From Austropuccinia psidii (lineage: Eukaryota > Basidiomycota > Pucciniomycetes > Pucciniales > Sphaerophragmiaceae), in the NCBI GenBank assembly GCA_023105745.1, contig JALGQZ010000008.1:47365618-47429617 (forward strand): 64,000 nucleotides of DNA, written 5' to 3'. Numbering within the stretch: position 1 is the first letter of the stretch; every line of letters starts with the position of its first letter. Below are positions 11,404-21,620 of this stretch, piece by piece. The notes beneath the pieces are model-generated. The model searched no databases. It was given only the letters and a program-made list of their open reading frames with translations, and had not been told where the DNA came from. The position numbers and the translations under genes are program-made.

Positions 11404-14274
11404 CTACTTCTTGAATCTGACTAGATATTGTCTCTGATCCTTCCCATTAAGTCTGATTTTTCTGGCCCTGATGATTTTACTCACAGGTCCAGGAGAGTCT
11501 TCTACTTCCACTATTTCTGGTGGAGTGATGTTTTTCTTCCTGGAGGGGAATTTATCCTCCCCTGTTTGGAAGTATGGTTTGACCAGGCTCACTGGAAAGA
11601 CTGGGTGTTTCCTAGAAAACTCCTCAGTGAGCTTGACCTCTACTGCATTATTCCATATCAACTTAATGATAGTGAAGGGCCCTACAAATGAGTCTCTCAT
11701 TTTCTTGGGTCCTTTGAGATTGTTAAAGTTCAGTGTAGACACTAACACCTGGTCCCCTTCCTTGAAGTCAGGTTCCATATGTGATTTGTCCCACCTTTGC
11801 TTGTTATACTCTTTGGCTTCAGCTATGCATTTGGCAGCAGTATCACAGGCTTTCTTCCACATATCATGGAAGTCTTTGGCTGTGGGGTGGATGGTCAGAA
11901 GATTTTTCTTTAAGTGATCCACAGGTAACAGGGGATTCCACCCTTTCTCTACCAGTGCAGGTGTTTTTCCTGTGGTAGAGTGCTGGCTTGTATTATAAGC
12001 CAGTTGGACTGCTGGTAAGAGGGTGACCCAATCATGGGTGTATCCCTCATGGTCCTTGTATTCCATGCCATAGGCACAGAACCTCCTGAGGATGTCCTCC
12101 ATTGTTTGGATCATCCTCTCAGCTAGGCCATCTGTTTGTGGATGGTAAGCTGTGGAAAAAGCAAGCTTGGTGCCAAGCATGTCATATAAATTGGTCCAGA
12201 ATTCAGATGTGAATTTTGGGTCCCTGTCACTGATTATGATCTTGAGGACTCCACAGGTGGATATGATGTTATTCCAAAATAACAGAGCAGTGTCCATGGC
12301 TGTGTCCTCTTTATGGCATGGTAGACATCTCATGCTCTTGCTGAACCTATCAACTATGATTAAGCAGGCATTGTAGTTTTCTTTGCCTCCTGGGAAAAGT
12401 CCTGTGACCCAGTCCATGTTGATGGTTTCCCATGGGTGTTTGGGTTCTTCTATATGTTGAAGCAACCCATATTTCTTCCCATGTTTTCTATTTGCCTTTT
12501 GGCATCTTTCACAAGTGTTGATGTATTCACTCAACTCTTGCTCCCACTTGGGCCACCAAGCTGTGCTTGCTACCCTCTCTTTAGTCCTGTCCTCACTCAT
12601 GTGTCCCATATAGGGGCAGTCATGGCATTCCTGCAGGATTAAAGAGATGTGGTCTCTGTCTATCACTGTGAGTGCACTGGTGTTCTTTTCTCTGTGATAA
12701 ATCAGGCCATCTATAAGGAAGAATTTATTGTCCTTATAGGCCCTCAACCAGGGTTCCTCCAGCTGGGTTTCCAGTTCTGGGCTCCTGTATTTCTGTTGAA
12801 GGAGTTGGAGTAGTATGCTACACTGTTTGTGTTTAGCATAAGATTTCAGTACTGCATTGAAAAATTCATTGTGCAGTTCTGAGGAACTTATTCCCAGTAT
12901 GGGGGTTTCTGTCCCTTCTGAATCAGTGTTTCCACTGTCAAGGGTACCACTCCTTGGTGCCCATTCAGAGAATCTGAAGTTCTTCTTCCTATTTATTTCC
13001 ATAAAATGGATAGGAATTTTTGCAGCAACTTCAGGGTCATAAGCTGGATTGCTTTTGACATTGTCCAGTGGCCATCTGCTAAGGCCATCTGCATTAGTAT
13101 GGCTTTTACCTTCCTTGTATATGATGGTCATGTTCCCTCTATACTCCTGGATGGCTATTTGCCATCTCAGCATGTGTCTATTAGTAGTCTTCATGCTTAG
13201 TACAAACTTCAAGGCTGTGCAGTCTGTGTAGACTTCAAAGACTGCACCCTCCAAATAATAATGGAGTTTTTCTAGTGCCCAGACTAGACATAGACATTCT
13301 GTCTGGGTGGCCCCATACCTGGCTTCTGAATCTTTCAGCTGCCTGGAGATGTAACATATTACACCTTCTCTTGGTTCACCATCCACAATTTGTCTTTGGT
13401 GAAGGGCTGCTCCCAAGCCTTGGCTGCATGCTGCATCTATATATAACTTGAATGGTAGTTCAAAGTCAGGCAAGATGAGCACAGGTGCATTTGTGAGTTC
13501 ATATTTGATCCTCTCATATGCATCCCTCCTTTCCTTGGTTATTTCAAAAACTACATCCTTTGAGCATAACCTGTATAAACTACTAGTTATGTGGGCAAAG
13601 GTTTTGATGTGGTTTCTATAGTAGCTAGCAAATCCAAGGAAAGATTGCATCTCTTTGATGTTCTTTGGTACTGGCTTTTGCAGTACTGCTGCTACTTTGT
13701 TCTGGTCAATTGCCAGACTAAGGCCCGAGACTTTGTGTCCTAGAGCTAGTAGCTCTTGTTGGCCAAAATTACACTTTTTAAGTGAAACTTTCAGATTGAT
13801 GGGTGTACATTTACTTAGCACTCTGTCTATGTATTGTACATGGTCTTCCCATGTCTCTGAGTATATAATGATATCATCAATATATACTACCATCCAGCCT
13901 TCCATTATTTCTTCTTGAAATATGGTGTCCATCATCCTTTGGAAATGGGCTGGTGCATTCTTGATGCCAAATGGCATCCTGGTGTACTCATATATGCCCA
14001 TATGGCATATTTTTCTGAGCAACTTCATGGAGTTTGGTTTAGCTCCATTTTGGTGGAAGCCTTTCATACAATCCATCTTGGTTATGTATTTGGCTTTGGC
14101 CAGCTTATCCAAGGCATGAGGTATCCTTGGTATAGGGTACCTGTCTGCTTTTGTGTAGTTATTCAGGGCTCTAAAGTCTCCACACAATCTAGACTTGCCA
14201 TCATGCCAGGTGATCAGGTCAGGAGTGGTGATTTCCACTATTTCATTATGTCCAATCTTCCTGATGACATCCAT
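11404..14274 (-). CDS. element B pol: reverse transcriptase, RNase H, integrase
   Basis: 956-codon open frame. It copies element RNA to DNA and inserts it in the genome. The RT shows [26 protein letters not shown] and the catalytic YIDD (13873-13884). RNase H follows ([17 protein letters not shown]; later [14 protein letters not shown]). The integrase has an HHCC zinc domain ([15 protein letters not shown]...[10 protein letters not shown]) and all three core acids ([30 protein letters not shown]), then the [15 protein letters not shown] module. The start shown is only where the frame opens; a one-base insertion near 14297 separates it from the protease frame. TAG at 11401-11403 cuts the chromodomain-like end, which would continue TADKDKWLAED. 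Confidence 0.93.
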   Translation of the reverse strand: MDVIRKIGHNEIVEITTPDLITWHDGKSRLCGDFRALNNYTKADRYPIPRIPHALDKLAKAKYITKMDCMKGFHQNGAKPNSMKLLRKICHMGIYEYTRMPFGIKNAPAHFQRMMDTIFQEEIMEGWMVVYIDDIIIYSETWEDHVQYIDRVLSKCTPINLKVSLKKCNFGQQELLALGHKVSGLSLAIDQNKVAAVLQKPVPKNIKEMQSFLGFASYYRNHIKTFAHITSSLYRLCSKDVVFEITKERRDAYERIKYELTNAPVLILPDFELPFKLYIDAACSQGLGAALHQRQIVDGEPREGVICYISRQLKDSEARYGATQTECLCLVWALEKLHYYLEGAVFEVYTDCTALKFVLSMKTTNRHMLRWQIAIQEYRGNMTIIYKEGKSHTNADGLSRWPLDNVKSNPAYDPEVAAKIPIHFMEINRKKNFRFSEWAPRSGTLDSGNTDSEGTETPILGISSSELHNEFFNAVLKSYAKHKQCSILLQLLQQKYRSPELETQLEEPWLRAYKDNKFFLIDGLIYHREKNTSALTVIDRDHISLILQECHDCPYMGHMSEDRTKERVASTAWWPKWEQELSEYINTCERCQKANRKHGKKYGLLQHIEEPKHPWETINMDWVTGLFPGGKENYNACLIIVDRFSKSMRCLPCHKEDTAMDTALLFWNNIISTCGVLKIIISDRDPKFTSEFWTNLYDMLGTKLAFSTAYHPQTDGLAERMIQTMEDILRRFCAYGMEYKDHEGYTHDWVTLLPAVQLAYNTSQHSTTGKTPALVEKGWNPLLPVDHLKKNLLTIHPTAKDFHDMWKKACDTAAKCIAEAKEYNKQRWDKSHMEPDFKEGDQVLVSTLNFNNLKGPKKMRDSFVGPFTIIKLIWNNAVEVKLTEEFSRKHPVFPVSLVKPYFQTGEDKFPSRKKNITPPEIVEVEDSPGPVSKIIRARKIRLNGKDQRQYLVRFKK

Positions 14275-15323
14275 GTCCAGGAGCTCATTGATGTGTTTTT
14301 AATTTCTTTCCTGGTTTCCAGACTTGCTGGATAAGGAGGTCTCCTCAGCATGGGTGGATAAGGTCTTTCCACATCCAGATATAGTTCAATATCATGGCCT
14401 TTAATCTTGCCTAGTGGCTCTTCACCAATGGCAAATGCTGGTCTGTTCTTCCTCAGCATCTTCAGTAAACTTAGTTTTTGTTTACTGGTGAGGGTAGTGC
14501 TAAACTGTCCCTCCTTGAATTCCTTCAAGAGTTCTTCTAGTGGATCCTGTGAAGATATGTGGTATATATCAAGTGAAAATTTCTTTTCCTTGTTGGTACC
14601 GATGGTAATGTGCCTGTTTTTACTGTTGTAAATATCTATGCCATACATCCTCTGGTAATCTGTTCCCAGTAAAAACCCTTGGATGTGGGCATCTTCAAAC
14701 ACTACAAACTCTGGGTTGAGTCTGATATTACCCTTCCTGTGGGGTATAATTATCTCTTTGATAATTGTCCCAATGGAAGTCATCTTCCCTGATGAACTTT
14801 TGAAGTTCCTTGCCTTAGTGGGCAAGAGCTGCTTTTCCCAGTTTGGGAAGTGGTTATCCAGATAATTTCTGGCCACTATGGAGCAATGCGCTCCACTGTT
14901 AATGATCAGTGGGTGCTGAGCATTGTCAATACATACAGTCATTTTTGTGGCTGTTCCATGTATATATGCCATTCCTTTGGTTGGTGTAACCAGGAATGTT
15001 TGTGCATATTGTGTGTGTTTGCACAAGTTCCTGTTGGCAGTGTCCTGTGGCATGCCTTCTTCCAACTGTATATCCTGGATTTCCAATGGGGTTTCCTCTT
15101 GGTATTCCACTAGAAATGCCTCTCTTGGGTCTTGATCATCATCAGATGGTTCTCTGATGGCATCTCCCATAGAGTCTGATTCAGAATCCTCTGTTAGAGG
15201 TTCTTCTTCAGGGACTTTTTCTATAGCATAGACTTTTTTCTTTGCTTTTGGACAGTTGTTGGCATAGTGGTCTGTTGAACCACAATTGTGAAAAGAATTC
15301 CTTTTCTTTGCCACCTCTGCCAC
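14238..15323 (-). pseudogene. element B gag end and protease with active-site Asp replaced
   Basis: Opens at an in-frame TGA (15321-15323) after the gag frame and runs to the frameshift near 14297. It starts with a gag zinc-knuckle remnant, SFHNCGSTDHYANNC: the expected first Cys is Phe. An acidic linker follows, then a retropepsin-like domain whose active-site triad reads NSG (IINSGAHCS; Asn codon at 14898-14900) where Asp-Ser/Thr-Gly is needed. The flap/dimer part (GFLLGTDYQRMYGID) is recognisable and the RT N-terminus (PYPPMLRRPPYPAS) begins at the end. With Asn for Asp the protease should be inactive, so polyprotein processing by this copy is not expected. Confidence 0.85.
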
Positions 15324-17153
15324 TCACTCTCTGGGTTTGTCTTTAAACTCTACCCTGAAAGGTTGTTTCTCTTTGAAACCACTGCTCTTATATGGGGTGA
15401 ATTTCCCTATATTTGTCCTCTTCCTTATGTCTTGTAAGGTATTGGCTATGTCATCTAGAGTGCAATTTTGGTTGCATCTGCATTTCACTGAATGCTCTAA
15501 TTCTCCTGGCAGTTGTGCCAGAAGTTTGTGATTCCTCATCTGGATGTTCATCTGAGGATCAATGGCTTTAAGTCTTTTAGACTGTCTGAGACACCACTCA
15601 TATGGATCTTTGTCCACAGAGTATTTGTCATTTTCAAATGACATGGTCTTTTGCCATATCCAAGTTCCATTACTGTACTTTTGGATTATTTGACTCTTCC
15701 ACCATGGCCAGTTTCTTCTGCCATGGATTTCTTTCATTTCTGTGTACCATATACTTGCATGACCTTTAAATGCAGTATTCAGTCTAGCAGTAATCCAGTA
15801 ATCTGGTCTGCTGGGTACATCAATGAAGAGTCCATCAATATAATCTATGAGTTCCATATGATCATATTCTCCTGATCCAGAGAATTTGGGCCAGTTTGAG
15901 GCCTCAGGAAGCTGTTTCAAGGCTTCCTTCTCTGAATAAGACATGCCATCTCCATCCTGGTATTGTGATGGAGATCTTGCCTTATTCAACATCATGGCAT
16001 CTGGTTTGATGTCATCTGGTTGATATGGATTCTCCATAGCTTTGCCTTGTGGTTGGGGCTTTAAGCTATGGTAGGCATTAAACAATTTGTTAATGTCTTG
16101 ATCCAGACACTCCCTGTCCCTTGTGCTGTGGTGTTGTTCTTCAAAGACTTGGTTCAGTCTTTTGTTGGATTCTTCAGAGGCTTTGCTCAGTTGAGCATAT
16201 CCTTCTTGAAGATTCTTAACTATTTGTTCCAAGGAGGCTTGAGTTTGTCTCATCCTCTCTTGTGTGGCTTTAATTTCTGCAAATTGCTTTGCAGATTGTT
16301 CAGCATATTGGGACACTTGTAACCACAGTGTATCACTGTTGATGTTACTCTCAGATGTGACAATGTTATTTTCAGTCTGAGTGGGGGTAATGTTTCTATT
16401 ACTAGGACTACTGATTCTAGAGTGGTTTACAACTACTTCTGGTTCTTGTGTACTTCCTTTACCAAATCCAACAGCTTCTGGATCATGGGGTCTGACTCTT
16501 TCCTCCTCTGGTTGGAGGAGGTTTTGTTCTTGCCCTTGTTTCCTTGTCTTCTCCTGGAAACTTCCTGGAATTGTGAAGAATGGTGACTCTTGGCCACTGA
16601 TCTGCTGGTTTCTGAATGGTGTGAAGCCACTTGAGAGCTGATTTGGCCTGCTCCTTGTGAACCTGAAGGAATCTGAGTAGGTCCTGTCTGGGTTAACTGT
16701 TCTTCTATAGCTAGGATAGTGGCTTGATTCTCCCTTATCCTCTGTGCCCTTGCCTCCAGGAGTCTGTGCTGCCTGGTAGGATTCCAACCTTTGGTGATTA
16801 CCATAAGGTCTTTGAAGTGTATCTCTTTGAGACAGATCTTCTGGCAACTTGATCCCAGTTCTGCCCAGTGAGTTGCTAGGTTGAACCTCTTGTTGTCCAT
16901 GCTCCATTGAAATAAATCTTTGAGGAGTTGGTGGATCTGAAGAACTTGATCCATATCCTTCCAGTCCTCTGGTTTGAGGTTTCTGTTGAATTGGAGTGTG
17001 AATGGAAAGGTTGATATTATCTCCCTCATTGTTTTGCCATCCACCATTGTGTCCAGGGTGTCCTCTTTCAGGTCTTCTGGTTCTGGACAATCCTCCTCTA
17101 TCCTCTGGCTGGTTCCTTTGGAAGCCAAGGTCTCCGAGGTATACAGGGGACAT
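15324..17153 (-). CDS. element B gag frame (gag-pol start), capsid-like
   Basis: 609 codons from ATG at 17153, which lies inside the short second intron (17116-17201), so it is present only in RNA where that intron is kept. The N-terminal 240 codons are low complexity (Ser, Gln, Pro, Arg) and are read in a second frame as ORF1. A coiled-coil-like stretch follows (QYAEQSAKQFAEIKATQERMR). The C-terminal 200 codons match the Gypsy gag capsid plan (WPKFSGSGEYDHMELIDYI; WWKSQIIQKYSNGTWIW; KDPYEWCLRQSKRL). It ends in PRE-stop just before the zinc knuckle, with the next frame in phase, so the TGA is most likely a lesion and not a normal end. Confidence 0.82.
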   Translation of the reverse strand: MSPVYLGDLGFQRNQPEDRGGLSRTRRPERGHPGHNGGWQNNEGDNINLSIHTPIQQKPQTRGLEGYGSSSSDPPTPQRFISMEHGQQEVQPSNSLGRTGIKLPEDLSQRDTLQRPYGNHQRLESYQAAQTPGGKGTEDKGESSHYPSYRRTVNPDRTYSDSFRFTRSRPNQLSSGFTPFRNQQISGQESPFFTIPGSFQEKTRKQGQEQNLLQPEEERVRPHDPEAVGFGKGSTQEPEVVVNHSRISSPSNRNITPTQTENNIVTSESNINSDTLWLQVSQYAEQSAKQFAEIKATQERMRQTQASLEQIVKNLQEGYAQLSKASEESNKRLNQVFEEQHHSTRDRECLDQDINKLFNAYHSLKPQPQGKAMENPYQPDDIKPDAMMLNKARSPSQYQDGDGMSYSEKEALKQLPEASNWPKFSGSGEYDHMELIDYIDGLFIDVPSRPDYWITARLNTAFKGHASIWYTEMKEIHGRRNWPWWKSQIIQKYSNGTWIWQKTMSFENDKYSVDKDPYEWCLRQSKRLKAIDPQMNIQMRNHKLLAQLPGELEHSVKCRCNQNCTLDDIANTLQDIRKRTNIGKFTPYKSSGFKEKQPFRVEFKDKPRE

Positions 17154-17501
17154 ATCAGTGTTTGCAAGCAGTCAAAAACTATATGTTCTTAGGGTATTTA
17201 CCTTTGACTGTGCCTTGTACAAATTTATTGTCTTCTGACTTGGGCAGTTTGCCTTTGGAAGTTACAATTGGGTTAATAATTGTAATCTTTGCTGTACAAG
17301 TGGTTAAGGTTGGTTTACCTTGTATGGATGCAGAGTTTTGTGGTTTTCTACTTCTCTGAGTGGCTATTGGTGTCCACTTCTTGGCTGTGATGAGACCTTC
17401 ACTGTGCCTCTTTCCTTTGCCTTTGCTGCCCTCTGGTTCTGAGGGTGTCACTGGTGTGTTGGCCTGTGACTGGGTCTCAAGTGGGATATAATTTTCTTCC
17501 A
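16433..17501 (-). CDS. element B ORF1, spliced accessory protein overlapping gag
   Basis: Exon 1 is 17501-17202 (300 nt, open throughout). It begins TGG right after the acceptor GATTTCAG and ends phase 1 at donor AAAG|GTAAAT. Exon 2 is 17115-16433 in the frame next to gag, open to a stop after EVHKNQK. The acceptor used here, TTCCAAAG at 17116, is weak and inferred; it keeps the frame. Exon 1 is rich in Thr, Pro, Lys. Exon 2 has KGWNPTRQ and a very basic end (SRRRQGNKGKNKTSSNQRR). The exon layout and the GW-(N/T)-P motif recur in H and A2. The first AUG on the spliced RNA would be in exon 2 (MVDGKTM), unless the start codon is formed across the first splice (A|TG). Function unknown; the basic tail suggests nucleic-acid binding. 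Confidence 0.6.
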
Positions 17502-18098
17502 CTGAAATCAAGGCAGAAAAGGGAGGGCTTATGTCAGTTAAGACTTCTTAAAAATGCTGGTTTTGCACGTCTAAGATTGGCCTCTGGGCTTGTATGTTAC
17601 TACAATGTGCCCTGTATAATGACAGTGTAATTGAATCAACAATTCCACGTCAGAATTACAGCTTTTGGTACCCTGTCACACTGTTTGTGTGCCAGTATCC
17701 CACAGATACACTTGTGGTTTTCAAGTTTATTATGTACAAGTGGCTTTGTATAAGTGTTATTGAGTTAACAATACACTAAATCCACGCCTCAACTGATGGT
17801 TTTTCAGTCAGAGGTGTCCCTATTCAGTCAAGAATACAGGACTTATTGATGGCTTATGTGTTTTTATATACAAAACAGGCCAAAAATAGTTATTTTCAGT
17901 GGGTATTAACCACGTGAATAATACTCTTATAATATGAGTATATATATAAAAAAGGATAAATATATATAAAATATATATTTAAATAGAGAAATTACGCCTA
18001 AAAAAAGATAAAACACTTATCAATAAGTCATAAAAAGAGAAAAGACTTACTTTATAAGGTCCAAAAAAAGGTTAAAAAACACGGCCAGGCCCCCAAAA
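17502..18098 (-). other. element B leader with primer-binding site, probable intron 1
   Basis: Between the 5' LTR and the ORF1 exon. The primer-binding site is at 18080-18095 (TGGGGGCCTGGCCGTG on the minus strand), three bases inside the LTR border. The region ends with the splice acceptor TTGATTTCAG at 17502. A donor must lie upstream, in the leader or LTR; I could not fix it. It is AT-rich from about 17900 to 18060 and has no convincing ORF. Confidence 0.65.
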
Positions 18099-19528
18099 TG
18101 TCAGGATGAAACTATGAAAGAGTGGTAATGTAGGCTATTTACAACTCAAACTATGTTTGTGACACGGTCAAAATGCTTTGAGAAGGTTTTGAGATGATTA
18201 AAAATAAATTTAAAGGGCTTTACTATAGTGGTTATAGTGGTGGTGAGCGCTGTTGAAAGCCCTGGGTGCAGCTTTATCTGTTGGGTTACAATAATAAAAG
18301 ACTACAATAATTAAAACTTATAATTATACCTGATTATTAACCAAGAGTAAAACTGTTTTTGACAGTTTACTACGTAGGTTATTCAAGAGCAGGATGAGGA
18401 AAGGCTTTTGACTGTGAAAAGCCCTCCTTTTATCCTGAAATTGAGGTGGAAAGGCTGCTAGACCTTTCCACGTAGGAGAAGTGAAGATTTTTCACTTTCT
18501 ATGACAGGCTTGTGGTTTGCAAACAGCCTGTATACCCTGTATTGGGCTCAGATGTGGTTTTGAAACCACATCTGGGCGGTTTTCACCAATACAGGGTGAA
18601 AATTTTCATCTGGGGACCTCACAGCCTGATTCTGATGTGTATGACGCGTAGAATGCTGTACTGAAACTGTATGGGACCCCAGTATTGACTGAAATATGAG
18701 GTATTGAAGTAAAAACATGCTTCTTCGTCTATTTGACACCTCATATTCATGGCTATGGGATATTATCCCATGGTAAGGCTGTATATGACAGCAGGTGGGG
18801 TTTTGACCTTAAAATGGTCATAACTCTGTCAGTTTTTGAGATATCAAGCTCAAAATTGGTTCATTGAATATCTCTTTATGGGCTATACACAATGGTACCC
18901 AACTTGACATGGTTATCATTAAATATGACAAAGCTATCCCATGTACAAGTATTTTTGTACATTGGCGTGGTCTGGGCAAAAGCTGCATTATGCTTGTTTG
19001 GCCAATAACTTCTGTTGTAGTTGAGCTATGAGGAAATGGATGGCACCATCAGATAGCCCTGATTGTGATCTTTCCAAAAAGACCCCACTTTAAGTATCTC
19101 ACACTAAAACTGTAAAAGTTAGATGAGAGGTGAATGTTTTGTTCACCCTTATTTGGTCTGAATTTGACCATAACTCAAGTAATACTGGTGCTAGCTCAGT
19201 TTGGCTAGCACCATTAGATAGCCCTGGCTTAGAGCTTCATTTTGAATACCCATTTGATGGGGTTAAGCCTCTCCTTCTAGATTTTAGATGAGAGGTGAAA
19301 ATTAAGGTTTGTGCTCAGCAATAACTTTGAGCAGGAATAACTTTTTTATTTCTTGTCCTATGGTGATGGGACTTATATTTTAAGAAAGAGGTGAGTTTCC
19401 TCTTTCTTTTGATACCTTTTGAGCTAATTGGGCTCAGTTCCATGTTTTGGTGGTATCTTGGCTATACCATTGGTTTATGGTATTTTGGCTGTCATGCTTG
19501 TGCTCTGGTTTTGAGTCACAGGCTAACA
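18099..19528 (-). repeat. 5' LTR of element B
   Basis: 1430 bp, the same length as its partner at 9845-11274. Ends TGTCAGGATG and GGCTAACA on the plus strand. Carries the conserved palindrome at 18549-18574. Right target duplication AAGAT at 19529-19533. Confidence 0.92.
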
Positions 19529-19533
19529 AAGAT

Positions 19534-19714
19534 TTAGACATGAAAGAAGGCCACAAGCCTGAAGATGTCTATAAATGTGCTTTAAATTAATTGATCTGAG
19601 TAATGTAAAGAGGTTGGACAGTGGACATTAATTAACCCCCTTTGGGGCCTTTTTCTTCTTGATACCATTAATAAGATTGTAGTACAATTTTATTTTTTTT
19701 TTGGTGGGAAGGAA
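19534..19714 (+). other. end of element F polyprotein and polypurine tract
   Basis: The last ten codons of the interrupted polyprotein run to TGA at 19560-19562. Then come about 150 bases with the shared motif AAAGAGGTTGGACAGTGGA (19607-19625) and a T-run followed by GGTGGGAAGGAA, which abuts the LTR at 19715. This is the 3' untranslated part and plus-strand primer of element F. Confidence 0.8.
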
Positions 19715-21620
19715 TGTGATCCTTGAGGTATATATTCACATACCCAAAGAGGCCACAATTATGTTGAAAATAAATTCTGAACTATGCATAACCCATAGGT
19801 CATGCATAAATTCAAAATTCATCTTTTTTGATTTCAGAAAAGAGGAATAATGTTTCATTGAGTAAGTAAATCCATTGATTTAAGGCCATATTTGGATTCT
19901 ACACAAAAATTCAGCTAGGGTAGCTTCATAGAGTGAATAAGCTCAAATCAACTCTTTGAGGTGGTAATATGGGAAATACTTCAATACCACATAAAAGATC
20001 TGTGAAAATGTCTGTTTTTCTCAATTTCACACCAGAATAATGGGAATGTGAGAAATCCCATGTTACATAAACACTAAGAACAGTTTTATGAATATCTGTG
20101 GCACTTAATATTGTGGTATTCTTACACACACCTTTGGTACACCCATAGTGGATATCTCACTTGAAGCCTGAATTTCTATTTTGATGTAAAAAATGGTTAA
20201 GGGGGGCAAAAGACATCAAAGAGAGCCAGGGTACCCAACTTCTAAGGCCTCTGAGGCATGGACAGCTCCAAAGCTTGGATCCATGGCTGATCTTGGCCCA
20301 ATTAGTATAATGAAGCCTTTTGGGAACCTGGTTACCAAGTCAAAACTTCATTATATCATAAGAAAATAGCAAATAAGCTGCTATTTTGACATTCCAAGGA
20401 GGTAAAGAGCAACTTAGACTCCTGTAACCATGTCAACTCTTAATGAATTTCCATGGATAAACCTCAAAAGGTTAATTAGGACCCTTTTTGGACTAGTATT
20501 CATTGAATTACCTCATAGCAACCAGCCATATAGTGCTATTTGCAATTCTATGTAGAAATGAGGTATAAACTTCAAAAATTCATGAAAAATACAATTCTTA
20601 AAGAATCTTTCTGAAAGCTCCAGGACCAATTAAAACCTATATAATCCATATAAAAACCAAAAAAGTTATACTTTTATAAGTAAAACTAAAAGCTTTACTT
20701 ACAGTCTATTGTTGATTATTCCACGTGAAACACTGAATCTTCAAATATTCACAGAAAATACACTCTGTGATGAAATTTTAATAACATTGATATCTTTGAG
20801 AAACTGATGAATTTTTTTGGAATCAAAGAAGATTTACAGTTGTTACTCCTTTTATTCTTAACCATATTTGGGTTGGTAGTCATGTAATGGCTTCAATTAA
20901 GTAATTATGATAATCTTACGTGACAACAGATGATGCAATCAATCATCCAAAAAGGTTTATCGCTTTCTTACTCACTTTTTTTTTCATTTTCCTCCATGGC
21001 ACCCCTCTGTGAGCTGTTTTTGACTTAAAAGAGGCCTCCTCTTGCTGTTTTTTCCAAATAATCACATTATTCAAATATACATTTATTACCAAAAATTAAG
21101 TATTATTTAAATCTTTTATTAAGTGTTTTATTATTTAAGAATCAATAAGAAGGACTTAGAATCAAAGAAATCAACTATATATTGTTGTAATACTGTTATA
21201 AATCCATTGTGATCCATTAAATCCACAAGTATCCATCAAATCTCTCTGCTATTATCTTTGATAAGTTCTTTGGAGTATTAGTGAGTGATTTATCTTAATT
21301 CTTCAAGGTTTTCCCTAGCAATTGTTTTCTTCAAGAATTATATTTATAATTATTCTTGAAAAACACAATTATATATTAAAACTATTTTATTATTGTAGTA
21401 AAAGAAGTTTTATTATTAAATACTTCTTGTAATTGATTCTAGCAGAAAATTACTGATTACTGTTTTAATCACTTGTAGTGTATAAAAAGTAAAAGAAATA
21501 ATTAATTAATTAAACATTTAATTGTGGTTATAATAATTTTATGATTATGTTTCATAAGAAAAGTCATAGTACTGTTGATTAATAGTAATATCATCAACAG
21601 TTTCATAGACCCATCTTACA
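19715..21620 (+). repeat. 3' LTR of element F (F1, 1906 bp)
   Basis: Begins TGTGATCCTTGAGGTATAT and ends CCCATCTTACA. It is preceded by the polypurine tract and polyprotein end, so it is a 3' LTR. The right flank is ACAGC; the left duplication is not identified. It is homologous to F0 and F2 throughout and is inserted into the pol region of the older minus-strand element G. Confidence 0.85.

Larger units (their letters stand above)
9845..19528 (-). mobile_element. complete Ty3/Gypsy LTR retrotransposon B
   Basis: Two 1430-bp LTRs (9845-11274 and 18099-19528) flank gag and pol on the minus strand. The 5-bp target duplication AAGAT is exact on both sides (9840-9844 and 19529-19533). Order on the minus strand: 5' LTR, primer-binding site, spliced ORF1 exon, overlapping ORF1/gag region, gag, protease, RT, RNase H, integrase, polypurine tract, 3' LTR. 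Two dozen or so LTR mismatches by eye (near 2%) mean it is fairly recent but not brand new. The coding part carries a stop at 15321, a frameshift near 14297, a stop at 11401 and a lost protease Asp, so this copy should not be autonomous. It interrupts element F. Confidence 0.93.

Noticed and set aside
12152..14334. Many plus-strand ORFs across 11400-17400 and minus-strand ORFs across 31000-44300
   Set aside because: They are antisense or off-frame shadows of the pol and gag frames, which carry recognisable catalytic motifs on the other strand.
18548..18739. 63-codon ORF in the B-family LTRs (10294-10485, 18548-18739; similar in 54183-54380)
   Set aside because: It is open in all three LTRs, but it has no normal ATG at its start, overlaps the conserved palindrome, and DNA-level conservation of that part explains the similar peptide. 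I see no evidence that it is translated.
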